Below are positions 6,595 to 15,015 of a DNA stretch of 64,000 nt, in pieces. Within the stretch, counting starts at the first letter, position 1. Each line of letters starts with the position of its first letter. The DNA comes from CAYSUS01 sp964434165 (GTDB taxonomy: Bacteria > Planctomycetota > Planctomycetia > Pirellulales > Thermoguttaceae): the NCBI GenBank assembly GCA_964434165.1, contig CAYSUS010000001.1:122725-186724 (forward strand). Direction: 5' to 3'. The position numbers and the translations under genes were made by a program. Under the pieces are notes generated by a model. The model did no database searches. It was not told where the DNA came from and saw nothing but the letters and a program-made list of their open reading frames with translations.

Positions 6595-7752
6595 TCACGG
6601 AAGCACCAGCTCCCGCGTTACCCGCTGGTACAAGACGTCCACGCGCTTCCACCCCTTCGAGCCACGGGGCACCGAGCGGTAGGCCAGGTGCAGCACATCG
6701 CCGTCCCAGAGCACGCTTGGGTAATCGTACCAATGGTCCCGGCGCGAGTGCTCCAGCTCACGGGCGTCGCTCCACGTCCGGCCTCCGTCGCGGCTGGTGC
6801 GCACCACCAGCCGAAGCCGCGCGCCGCGATGCCATCCGTCGCGCGCCGTATCCGGATTGTGGACGACGAGAATCGCGTCGCGCCCGGGGATCTTCTCCAG
6901 CCGGGCCGGAGCCCGAGGATTGGCCAGCGGCGATCTGCACGGGCCGGTCCACGTACGGCCGCCGTCCTCGGAGCGCGACTCGTAAAGGAAGCCCCGCAGC
7001 GTACGGAACACCATCAACAGCTCGTCGGGCTCGACCTCCACGATGCACGGCTCCTCGCAATGGGGGTCCCGCTTGCCGTCGCGGATGTACAGCGGCTCGG
7101 GCGTACCGCGATTCCAGGTCCGCCCGTGGTCGTCCGAGGAGAAGACCATCGCCGCGGCCACCGGCTTGCCACCGACGCGCTCGGGCGAGTTGAGCTGCGC
7201 GTAAAACACGGGAGTGATCAGGCGGCCGCTCTCCAGGCGCACCAGCCGGTCGTGCGCCCCGGTGGTGTAGTATTTCCACTGCCCGTCGGAGACGGCCACT
7301 TCGTCGGACCACGAGCGCCCGTCGTCGGACGAGTATCGGAAGACCTTCTCGGCCTGCCGGGTGCCGGAGCGCCGCCGGGTGTAGGCCAGGCCCAGCGTAC
7401 CGTCGGCGGCGCGCACGGCGCCGGGGTGGTAAAGATCCTGCCCTTCCTCTCGAAGCACGATCTCCGGCGACGACCAGGTGCGACCGCCCTGGCGCGAGAC
7501 GATTCGGGCGATGCAGGTCTGGCGGGCGGCGTCACTGGTGCTCGGCCAGGCGCCGTAGTAATAGGCTAGCTCGCCGGAGGGGAGCTTGACGAACGTTCCC
7601 TCGCCGTTGCGGGGAAACCGCGTGGTGGCCTCCACGAGCAGCTTCCCGCATGGCTCGGGCGGGACCGCTTCCTCGGCCGGTGCGACGCCTGCGGCCGCAG
7701 CGACCGCCAAGGCCGCGGCGGCCACCATCGCGGGAGTGCCTGGAAGGTTCAC
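6595..7752 (-). CDS. Secreted sialidase/neuraminidase-like BNR-repeat protein
   Basis: The 385 residues begin with a hydrophobic Ala-rich signal peptide (cleaved near residue 25, APAEE) and continue as a six-bladed sialidase-type propeller. Asp-box motifs (SxDxGxTW) are seen five times: SRQGGRTW, SSDDGRSW, SSDDHGRTW, SEDGGRTW and SRDGGRTW. Family GH33 enzymes carry an Arg triad, which I cannot place with confidence here. The protein may be an exo-alpha-sialidase or another BNR propeller acting on host or algal glycans in the periplasm or outside the cell. The start is GTG 7752 with AGGACGG upstream; an ATG at 7728 is the alternative. Confidence 0.8.
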   Translation of the reverse strand: MNLPGTPAMVAAAALAVAAAAGVAPAEEAVPPEPCGKLLVEATTRFPRNGEGTFVKLPSGELAYYYGAWPSTSDAARQTCIARIVSRQGGRTWSSPEIVLREEGQDLYHPGAVRAADGTLGLAYTRRRSGTRQAEKVFRYSSDDGRSWSDEVAVSDGQWKYYTTGAHDRLVRLESGRLITPVFYAQLNSPERVGGKPVAAAMVFSSDDHGRTWNRGTPEPLYIRDGKRDPHCEEPCIVEVEPDELLMVFRTLRGFLYESRSEDGGRTWTGPCRSPLANPRAPARLEKIPGRDAILVVHNPDTARDGWHRGARLRLVVRTSRDGGRTWSDARELEHSRRDHWYDYPSVLWDGDVLHLAYRSVPRGSKGWKRVDVLYQRVTRELVLP

Positions 7753-7858
7753 GGGAGCCGTCCTATGATAGATCGAATCCTGCTCAAGGTCGCCTCTGCG
7801 CTCATGCTATCGCGCGCCCCGGCGCCGGGCAACAACACGAGAAGATATAGGCCCCCGC

Positions 7859-10183
7859 ATGACGGCCCCCACGCCCGCTTCGACCGCCTGGCGCGACGTG
7901 GCCTTGTCCGGCAGGCGCCTCCGATGGTTCGGCGTGGGGATGGCGGTCGGGCTGGCGGGAACGCTGCTGTTGTGGTTCACCGCCGTCGCTCCCCGGCTGA
8001 GCCGCGCCTATTTCCGGGCCCGGCACGATCTCGCCGCCGTGAACCTGCTGGCCGATCGCCTGGGCCGCTTCATCGCTGGGGCCGCCCCGACGGCGCCGTC
8101 TTCGCACGCGCCGGCATCGACCGCCGAGGCGCAGACCGCCGGCGACGCGACCGATCCGCTCGGCCCCATGCCGCTGGAGCCCGCCGCCGGCGACGGCCCG
8201 CCACAAGAGCCGGCCGCGCCCCCCCAGCCGCAACTGCCTCCTCCCCCGGAGATCGAAGAGCCGTCCCACCCGATCCTTCACACCTGGGCCAAGGAAGGCT
8301 ACAACGTCTGGAACGAGCTGCAGACGGTGCTCCACCAGGAGGCCTGGGGCGACGCCGCGCAGTTGATCTTCGGCGCGGCCACGGGCACCGATCGCGGACT
8401 CATTGCCCACCCCGACGACCCGCATCTGCTGGTCTCCTACGAGACCATGCTCCGCCGCCTGATGCGCGACTTCCCCCAGGTTCGCCAGCGGCTTCGCGCG
8501 GACTACGGCGAGCGCGCGAGCCTGCGCCTCGGCGCCGCGATGGCCGCGGGCGACGCGGCGGCCATCCGCACCGTGGCCGAGCAGCTCTGGGGGACCGGAG
8601 CGGCGGTGGAGGCCTCGCGCTGGCTCGGCGACCGCGCCCTGGCCCGCGGCTGCTTCGACGAGGCGGTCCAGCGCTACCGCATCGCCCTGGAAGGAGCCGA
8701 TCCGAGCGTCCGCCCAGTGCTTCGGGCACGAGTCCGTCTGGCCCGGGCCATGACGGGCCGTGCCGGAGGCGAGCCGGTCGCCGTCGAGGTCGAGATCGGC
8801 GCGGCGCAGCTCTCGGCCACGAGATTCGAGCGGCTGCTTGAAGAGATTGCGAGCTGCCGCAGCGGGCTCGACCTGGACGCGACCCCAGGCGGCCTCGCCG
8901 CGCCGCACGTCGCGCCCGCTCCGCCGCCCGGCCGTTACGAGGCCCGCGTGCTCTCCGGGGTCACTTTCCAGGCGCACAACGGCTCGGCCTCGCGCGAAGG
9001 CTATCTTCGCGTTGCCACCGAGGGGCCCTGTCCCGGCATCACCATCGAGGGAAACCGCTTGCTGGCGAGCGACGGCTGGCTGCTCGCGGCGATGGGTGCC
9101 GAGTCGGGCGAGAGGCTCTGGCAGGCCCACCTCGGCGAGCGCCGCCGCAGCGGCACTCGCGGGCTGCCGGCCGTGCCGGCCGCGCGGGGCGAGCGGGCAT
9201 TCGTTCGGCATGCCAGCACCCAGGGGCTCGTGCTGCGATGCCACGGAATGGCGCGCGGTACCACGCAGTGGGTCTCCCCGTCCGAGCTCTACGTGCTCTC
9301 CGATCCCCTGCTTCACGGCGATCGGCTGATGGCTTTGGTCCTCGCCCCGCACGACGGCGCGGGGCGCGCCAAGGCGGCCCGACCCACGCGGCTTCCGGCG
9401 CGGCGCACGACCCACAAAGAGGTCACGCTCTGGCAGCTCCGCGCCGTGCAGTTCGACGTGGAGTCCGGCGAGGCGCTCGCCCAGGTCCCGCTCGTGGAGC
9501 TGGATGAGGGCGGCAAGTACGCCACGGCTTATCGCGCGACGGCGTCGGGCGGGACGATCGCCGCCTCGGTGCCCGGCGGCGTGCTCTGCGCAGACACGGA
9601 CGGGCGCGTGCGCTGGGTCCGCCGTTTGCCCTGGGCCGACGAGGCGGTCTATCGCACGGCCGCCGCGCCCCTGGTGGCCGGCGACCGCGTCTTCGCGCCC
9701 GTGCCCGGCGCGGAGTTGATCGTCGCCCTCGAGGCGGCCAGCGGAGCCAGGCGATGGGACGCCCGCGCCGGCGGCCTGGTGCGCTTGATCGGCCTGGCCG
9801 CCGGGCGCCTGGTGGCCGAAGACCGGTCCGGGCTTCTGGCCCTCGATCCGGCCGACGGCCGCGTGCTGTGGCGCTTGCCGGTTGAAGGGTCGCTCCAGGG
9901 CGTCGCCTGCGGCGGTCCGGGAGGGCTGGCCTATACCCGCATGAAGCGCCTCGGCGGCAAGAAGAGCTGGTGTCCCGAGATCGTCTGGCTTGATCCGGCC
10001 TCCGGACAGGAGATCGCCTCCTCGCCGCTGGAGGCCATGACCTTCGAGCGCCGCCTGGTCCACGACTGCGCCCCAGGCCCCATGCTCGCCGCCGGAGGAC
10101 GGACCTACCTGGCGCATCGCGCACCGCTGCCGGGCAATAAGGACAAGCTTCTCTTCCAGCTAGTGTTGATCGACCAGCCCTGA
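7859..10183 (+). CDS. Membrane-anchored PQQ-like beta-propeller protein
   Basis: The 774 residues have a short cytoplasmic N-terminus and one membrane anchor (about residues 22-46, LRWFGVGMAVGLAGTLLLWF). A Pro/Ala-rich linker spans about residues 75-140, and helical TPR-like sequence fills about 145-330. The C-terminal half has repeated PQQ/BamB-type blades: LLAAMGAESGERLWQAHL, VLCADTDGRVRWVRRLPW, ALEAASGARRWDARAGG and LALDPADGRVLWRLP. Blades with DxxxGxxxW are structural, so no quinone-dependent activity should be assumed. It is probably a periplasmic scaffold or sensor. It lies upstream of, and on the same strand as, a hybrid kinase 241 bases away. Confidence 0.75.
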   Translation: MTAPTPASTAWRDVALSGRRLRWFGVGMAVGLAGTLLLWFTAVAPRLSRAYFRARHDLAAVNLLADRLGRFIAGAAPTAPSSHAPASTAEAQTAGDATDPLGPMPLEPAAGDGPPQEPAAPPQPQLPPPPEIEEPSHPILHTWAKEGYNVWNELQTVLHQEAWGDAAQLIFGAATGTDRGLIAHPDDPHLLVSYETMLRRLMRDFPQVRQRLRADYGERASLRLGAAMAAGDAAAIRTVAEQLWGTGAAVEASRWLGDRALARGCFDEAVQRYRIALEGADPSVRPVLRARVRLARAMTGRAGGEPVAVEVEIGAAQLSATRFERLLEEIASCRSGLDLDATPGGLAAPHVAPAPPPGRYEARVLSGVTFQAHNGSASREGYLRVATEGPCPGITIEGNRLLASDGWLLAAMGAESGERLWQAHLGERRRSGTRGLPAVPAARGERAFVRHASTQGLVLRCHGMARGTTQWVSPSELYVLSDPLLHGDRLMALVLAPHDGAGRAKAARPTRLPARRTTHKEVTLWQLRAVQFDVESGEALAQVPLVELDEGGKYATAYRATASGGTIAASVPGGVLCADTDGRVRWVRRLPWADEAVYRTAAAPLVAGDRVFAPVPGAELIVALEAASGARRWDARAGGLVRLIGLAAGRLVAEDRSGLLALDPADGRVLWRLPVEGSLQGVACGGPGGLAYTRMKRLGGKKSWCPEIVWLDPASGQEIASSPLEAMTFERRLVHDCAPGPMLAAGGRTYLAHRAPLPGNKDKLLFQLVLIDQP

Positions 10184-10424
10184 AGCTCATGGCTTCTCCG
10201 GAAGCCAATGCCGTGGGGGAGAGTCAAGGGAACCCGGCTTCCTGGGGGCGGACCTTTGCCGTGAGGCGGCATTGACAACCTGGCCATCAGCAGCCCTCTT
10301 CGCGCCGCGCCAACCGCGCTTGCCTGCGTAACCCGATGCCCCCGCCGGGCGGAATCCCCGAACCCATTCCCCAGAGAAGCTATGCTTCCCTGTGGTCCGT
10401 CGGATCAGGGGTCCTCGTCGCGAC

Positions 10425-12725
10425 ATGAAGCTGCAAACCAAGGCGCTGGCGATCACGGTGCTCTTCGGATGCGGACTGGGGTGCGCCCTGTTTGCCGTGG
10501 CCGCCCTGGTCCTGTGGAAGGGTTTTGCCAACGTCGAGCGCGAGGACCTCCGCCGCCGCGCCCGCACCGCGCAGGCCGCGTTCGATCGCGAGCTCGCCGG
10601 GACGACCCGGCTGGCCGCCGATTGGGCCACACGCGACGGCATGGCCCGTTTCGTCGAGGGGGCACACGATGGGGTCGCCCTCGCGAATTGTGACGAGAAG
10701 GCCCTGGCCGCCGTCGGCATCGATCTGTTGATGGTCTTCCGCCCCGACGGCACGTTGCGCTTCGGCACGACCCTCGATCCGGAGACCGGCGAAGCCGCGC
10801 CGGTTCCCGAGGACCTGCTCGCCCGCGCCTGGACCGAGGACTTCCAGGCCTGCCTCCACAGCCCGGACGAGTCCGCGGCCGGCGTGCTGCTGGCCGAGAG
10901 GGGCCCGCTGGCGATCGCGGTGCATCCGATCGCAACCGCGCCGCGTGGTGAATCGGTGCGCGGACTCGTGGTCCTCGGCCGGACCCTCGACGAGCGCCGC
11001 GTGGCGGGCCTGGCCGACGAGGCTCAGGTGGTGCTCCGCATCTACCGACTGGACGACGCATATCTTTCCGGGCGCCTCCGCCGGGTGGCCGACCTCCAGG
11101 AGGTCCGCGAGGAGCCGTCCGTGGCCATCGACTCCGACCGGCAGGCCCAGGGCTACTTCCTGGTTCGCGATCCCCGGGGCCACCCCGTGCTGTTGGGCGA
11201 GGTGGTTGCCGACCGGGCCATCGCCGCGCAGGGGCGTTCGAGCCTGATACTGCTGCTGGCCTGTCTCGCGGTGGTGGTCGTCGGCACGGTGGTGCTGGTC
11301 CGCTGGCTGATCCAACGCCTGGTGCTGGCCCGCCTGCTGTCGCTCGCCCGGCAGGTGGAGCGGATCGCCGCCGATCCCGGTCGCGCGGACGAGGTTGCCG
11401 TGGGCGGACGCGACGAGCTGACCATGCTGGCCGAGTCCGTCAACGCCATGCAGTCGTTCCTGGTGCAATCGAACGAAGAGCTTCTGGCGGCCAAGCAGGC
11501 AGCCGAGCAGGCCAACGCGGCCAAGAGCCAGTTCCTGGCCACGGTCAGCCACGAGATTCGCACGCCGCTCTCGGCGATCCTCGGCTACACCGACTTCCTG
11601 CTGGCCGAGCACGAGCGCCCCGACGACCCCGCCCGCGAGACCCTGTCCACGATCCAGCGCAACGGCGAGCACCTGATGTGCCTGGTCAACGACATGCTCG
11701 ATCTCTCGAAGATCGAGGCCGACAAGCTGGAGCTGCACGCGCGGCCCTGCGCCCCCGCGGAGATCGTGGCCGATGTGATCGAGCTGACCCACGCCGCCGC
11801 CGACGCCAAGGGCCTCTCGCTGGTGGCCAACTACGACGGCGCGCTGCCCGAGGACTTCGCCGCCGACCCCATCCGCCTGAAGCAGATCCTCGCCAACCTG
11901 GTCGGCAACGCGGTCAAGTTTACCGAGCGCGGGGGCGTGGACATCAACCTGGGCACCGCGGACGGGCCCTCGGGGCGCGAGCTCTGCATCGCCGTGCACG
12001 ATACGGGCATCGGCATTTCCCCCGACGACCTGGCCAGGGTCTTCGAGCCGTTCACCCAGGTCAACGCCGCCTCGCGGCGCGCGGGCGGAACGGGACTGGG
12101 CCTGGCCATCAGCCGCCGAATGGCCGAGGCCATGGGCGGGCGCATCGAGGCGTCCAGCACGCCGGGCGAGGGCAGCCGGTTCACCCTGGCACTGCCCGTC
12201 CAGCCGCCCGAGACCGCGACGCCGCCGCGCTCCGCGGTGGTCCCCAGCGTGCCCATGCCCATGCCCACGGCCTCCGCCAGGCCGCTGGCCGACTGCCGGA
12301 TCCTCCTGGCCGAGGACGGACCAGACAACCAGCGCCTGATCGCCGCGATCCTCAGAAAGGCCGGCGCTGAAGTCGCGGCCGTGGACCACGGCCGGGCGGC
12401 GCTTGAGAAGGTGGTCGCGGCCCAGCGCGACGGCAAGCCGATGGACCTGGTGCTCCTCGACGTGCAGATGCCGGTAATGGACGGGTGCGAGGCCGCGCGC
12501 CAGCTCCGCGCGCGGGGCTATCGCGCGCCGATCGTCGCGCTGACCGCCCACGCCATGGCCCAGGACCGCGAGGAGTGCCTGGCCGCCGGCTGCGACAGCT
12601 ACCTCACCAAGCCGATCGATCGCCACGCCCTGGTGAAGCATCTGGCCAACGCGATCTTCACCTCGCGCCAGCAGTGGGTCGCCGGCCAGGCCACCCCGGC
12701 GGAGAGTGGCGGGGTGCGCGCGTGA
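10425..12725 (+). CDS. Transmembrane hybrid sensor histidine kinase with C-terminal receiver
   Basis: The 766 residues run in order: TM1 (about 8-32); a periplasmic CHASE4-like sensor (about 40-270); TM2 (about 272-295, LILLLACLAVVVVGTVVLV); HAMP (about 296-348); HisKA with phospho-acceptor His376 (VSHEIRTPL); HATPase with N-box VGNAVKFTERG, G1 DTGIGIS, F-box and G2 GGTGLGLAIS; and a receiver domain with Asp679 (LLDVQMPVMDG) and the TKPID lysine. It autophosphorylates and passes phosphate to its own receiver, but no HPt or DNA-binding partner is nearby. I start at ATG 10425 rather than the in-frame GTG 10392. The kinase-receiver half closely resembles that of the kinase at 27813-30749. Confidence 0.92.
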   Translation: MKLQTKALAITVLFGCGLGCALFAVAALVLWKGFANVEREDLRRRARTAQAAFDRELAGTTRLAADWATRDGMARFVEGAHDGVALANCDEKALAAVGIDLLMVFRPDGTLRFGTTLDPETGEAAPVPEDLLARAWTEDFQACLHSPDESAAGVLLAERGPLAIAVHPIATAPRGESVRGLVVLGRTLDERRVAGLADEAQVVLRIYRLDDAYLSGRLRRVADLQEVREEPSVAIDSDRQAQGYFLVRDPRGHPVLLGEVVADRAIAAQGRSSLILLLACLAVVVVGTVVLVRWLIQRLVLARLLSLARQVERIAADPGRADEVAVGGRDELTMLAESVNAMQSFLVQSNEELLAAKQAAEQANAAKSQFLATVSHEIRTPLSAILGYTDFLLAEHERPDDPARETLSTIQRNGEHLMCLVNDMLDLSKIEADKLELHARPCAPAEIVADVIELTHAAADAKGLSLVANYDGALPEDFAADPIRLKQILANLVGNAVKFTERGGVDINLGTADGPSGRELCIAVHDTGIGISPDDLARVFEPFTQVNAASRRAGGTGLGLAISRRMAEAMGGRIEASSTPGEGSRFTLALPVQPPETATPPRSAVVPSVPMPMPTASARPLADCRILLAEDGPDNQRLIAAILRKAGAEVAAVDHGRAALEKVVAAQRDGKPMDLVLLDVQMPVMDGCEAARQLRARGYRAPIVALTAHAMAQDREECLAAGCDSYLTKPIDRHALVKHLANAIFTSRQQWVAGQATPAESGGVRA

Positions 12726-12753
12726 CGGGGCGACCGGGATAGGGGCCGAAATT

Positions 12754-12800
12754 GCCCCCCTTCTCTCTTCCATTCGCGACAAAGGGGCCGGGGGTGAGAG
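12754..12800. repeat. GGGAGAGGGG/CCCC-type intergenic repeat, copy 2
   Basis: CCCCCCTT (near 12755-12762) faces AAAGGGGCC-GGGGGTGAGAG (12781-12800) across a 19-base pyrimidine-rich loop. It resembles copies at 6525 and 14551. It lies between the hybrid kinase and the DUF1593 gene. Confidence 0.4.
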
Positions 12801-12987
12801 CGGCGCGAGGAGGAGTCGTCAGCCCGGGATCCGCAGGCACGCCGCGCGAGCACGCGCTGGCACGCAGGCCGCTACTGCTCGTCTTCCCGGATTTCCCCAA
12901 CTTGGTGCCAAGGGCCTTTTCTGGTACCTTGTCCGCCTGGTGCCGGCGTGCCCACCGTACGGTTTTCCGTCTCCATCGAGGTCTCCC

Positions 12988-14526
12988 ATGCGCCGCTTGC
13001 TCCCAGATGCTGCGATATGCGTCCCGGCAGTCCTCTTCCTCTCCTCCACGCTTCTCCTCAGCGGCCCGGCGCCTCGCTCGCATGCGGCCGCGCCCCGGCT
13101 GCCGGAGAAGCCGCGGCTGATCATCCTCGCCGACATGGGAAACGAGCCGGATGAAGAGCAGCAGATGGTCCACATGCTGATGTACGCCAACGAGTTCGAG
13201 CTCGAGGGGCTGCTGGCCGTGACCGGCAAGTTCCTCAGCCCCAGCCACAAAAACCCGAAGAAACAGAAGGTCCGCCCCGATCTGTTCCACAAGCTCATCG
13301 ACGGCTACGCCAAGGTCGTGGGCAACCTGCGCCAGCACGCCAAGGGCTGGCCGTCGCCCGAGCGGCTCCACAGCATCACCGCCCCGGGCCAGCCGGGTTA
13401 CGGGATCGCCGACGCGGGCCAGGGCAAGTCCAGCCCCGGTTCGAGACTCCTCGTCCGGGCGCTGGAGCGCGACGATCCGCGGCGATTGCACGTGGTGGTC
13501 AACGCCGGCTCCAACACGCTCGCCCAGGCGCTGCTCGACTTCCAGGCGAAGCATTCCTCCGAGGAGCTCGCCGCCGCGCTGGCCCGGCTCCAGGTGTACG
13601 AGAACGGCGCGCAGGACAACGCGGGGGCGTGGATCTGCCACCGCTTTCCGGAAATCGAGTGGCTGCGCAGCAACTACCAGACCTACGCGTACGGAGGCCC
13701 TTCCTGGGAGGCGAGGCCGGGCGATCCCGAGTCGATCGGGCCCAACGCCTGGCAGCCGCACCCGACCGATGCCGACGGCCAGCACGCCTGGGCGAAAGAG
13801 CACGTCCAGACGGGGCACGGACCGCTGGGGGCCCTCTATCCCGACCGTCGCTTCGGCAAGCGCCTGGCGTTTCTCGAAGGGGGCGGCACGACGCCCTGGA
13901 TCGGCCTGGCCAACCGCGGCCTCTACGACCCCGACCATCCCGGCTGGGGCGGCTGGGGCGGGCGGTTCGGCACGACGCGGCAGAAGGACGTCTGGTCGCG
14001 GCACGCCTCGGTCAAGAAGGACGAAGCCGACTGCGCCCCGTTCTCCGTCTTCGTGCCCGCCGCCGACACCTGGACCGATCCGCAAACCGGAGACAAGCGA
14101 ACGAGCCTCTACGCGCCCGTCTGGCGTTGGCGCCAGGCGATGTACAACGACCTGCGCTGCCGGATGGACTGGTGCGTCAATCCCTACGGCGAGGCGAACC
14201 ACAATCCGATCGCCGCGGTGGCCGGCGACCAGACGGACCGCATCCTCCGCCTCAAGGTGGAGCCGGGTCCGCACACGCTCGATGCCTCCGCCTCGAACGA
14301 CCCCGACGGCGACGCGCTGGACTTCCGCTGGTTCCTCTATGCCGAGGCAGGCACCTTCACGGGCGACGTACCGCTGGAAAGGTCCTCTCAGGCCAAGGCC
14401 GCCGTGCGCGTGCCCGAGGCCGCCCGCGGCAAGCAGATCCACGTGATCCTCCAAGTCCGGGACCGAAGCGAGATCGCCCCGATGTATGATTACCGGCGGA
14501 TCGTTCTGGACGTTGCCGGCGGGTGA
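12988..14526 (+). CDS. Secreted DUF1593 nucleoside-hydrolase-like protein (Sde182 type)
   Basis: The 512 residues begin MRRLLPDAAICVPAVLFLSS, a signal peptide. The DUF1593 N-terminal domain opens with LIILADMGNEPDEEQQMVHM, which corresponds to the Asp-rich metal-binding motif of nucleoside hydrolases (DMGNEPDEE). It continues through GYAKVVGNLRQHAKGWPS and VVNAGSNTLAQAL. The C-terminal domain from about residue 420 (LDASASNDPDGDALDFRWF) is the Sde182 cellulose-binding-associated beta-sandwich. In other bacteria such proteins occur in polysaccharide-use loci, and the true substrate is not established. The start at 12988 puts the signal peptide at the N-terminus; the open frame before it is not protein-like. 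Confidence 0.85.
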   Translation: MRRLLPDAAICVPAVLFLSSTLLLSGPAPRSHAAAPRLPEKPRLIILADMGNEPDEEQQMVHMLMYANEFELEGLLAVTGKFLSPSHKNPKKQKVRPDLFHKLIDGYAKVVGNLRQHAKGWPSPERLHSITAPGQPGYGIADAGQGKSSPGSRLLVRALERDDPRRLHVVVNAGSNTLAQALLDFQAKHSSEELAAALARLQVYENGAQDNAGAWICHRFPEIEWLRSNYQTYAYGGPSWEARPGDPESIGPNAWQPHPTDADGQHAWAKEHVQTGHGPLGALYPDRRFGKRLAFLEGGGTTPWIGLANRGLYDPDHPGWGGWGGRFGTTRQKDVWSRHASVKKDEADCAPFSVFVPAADTWTDPQTGDKRTSLYAPVWRWRQAMYNDLRCRMDWCVNPYGEANHNPIAAVAGDQTDRILRLKVEPGPHTLDASASNDPDGDALDFRWFLYAEAGTFTGDVPLERSSQAKAAVRVPEAARGKQIHVILQVRDRSEIAPMYDYRRIVLDVAGG

Positions 14527-15015
14527 GCCTCGCAGGGGCGCCAAGCACCTTCACTCTTCTACACCCGGCGGGAGAGGGCGCAGGGGTGAGGGCGGCCCAA
14601 GTCGCGTTTGCCCGGGCCGGACGTCCGCGCCTGGCTCTGTTCTGGGAGCGGAAAGCCCACATGGCCGCCGCGTCCACTTGCCCGGCTTCCCCGACCTGAT
14701 TCGCTTTCCGGGCCGCGGAGAGTCTCCGTTTCGCTACTTGCGGAGCGAAACGCGACGCCCGTTCCGGCAGCTGGATCGCCTTCCGCGATCCTGGGAGGGC
14801 CCGCAGCAGGAATTGGGGCCCGCCCTCCGCAAACACCTGTCAGCCTTGGAAGACGGATCTGGTCGCGTTACGGGCCCGGAAAGCGTATCTTGAAAGGGTC
14901 GATGGTGGCCCGCCGGGCTGTCCCTGACGGCCGGGCGATCCGGTGCTGACGACCATCGCGAACCGGCCAAGACCCCTGATCGGCAGACGCCGATCGACCA
15001 GACTGGGAGACGACC
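14527..15015. other. Gene-free stretch with hairpins
   Basis: This 489-base stretch has no credible ORF. It contains a repeat at 14551-14593, then CGGAGA-G-TCTCCG (14716-14728). That is followed at once by a perfect 8-bp stem, GTTTCGCT (14728-14735) with AGCGAAAC (14744-14751). Further on, GGAGGGCCC and GGGCCCGCCCTCC blocks around 14796-14828 can pair. None is followed by a T-run. They may shape the leader of the gene at 15016 or end transcription of the gene before. Confidence 0.45.
14551..14593. repeat. GGGAGAGGGG/CCCC-type intergenic repeat, copy 3
   Basis: CACTCTTCTACACCCGGC is followed by GGGAGAGGGCGCAGGGGTGAGGG. This is the clearest copy of the family also seen at 6525 and 12754. It sits 25 bases after the DUF1593 stop codon. 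Confidence 0.45.

Noticed and set aside
10380..12782. A minus-strand open frame of 800 codons antisense to the hybrid kinase
   Set aside because: Same GC-driven artefact; the kinase on the plus strand has all catalytic boxes.
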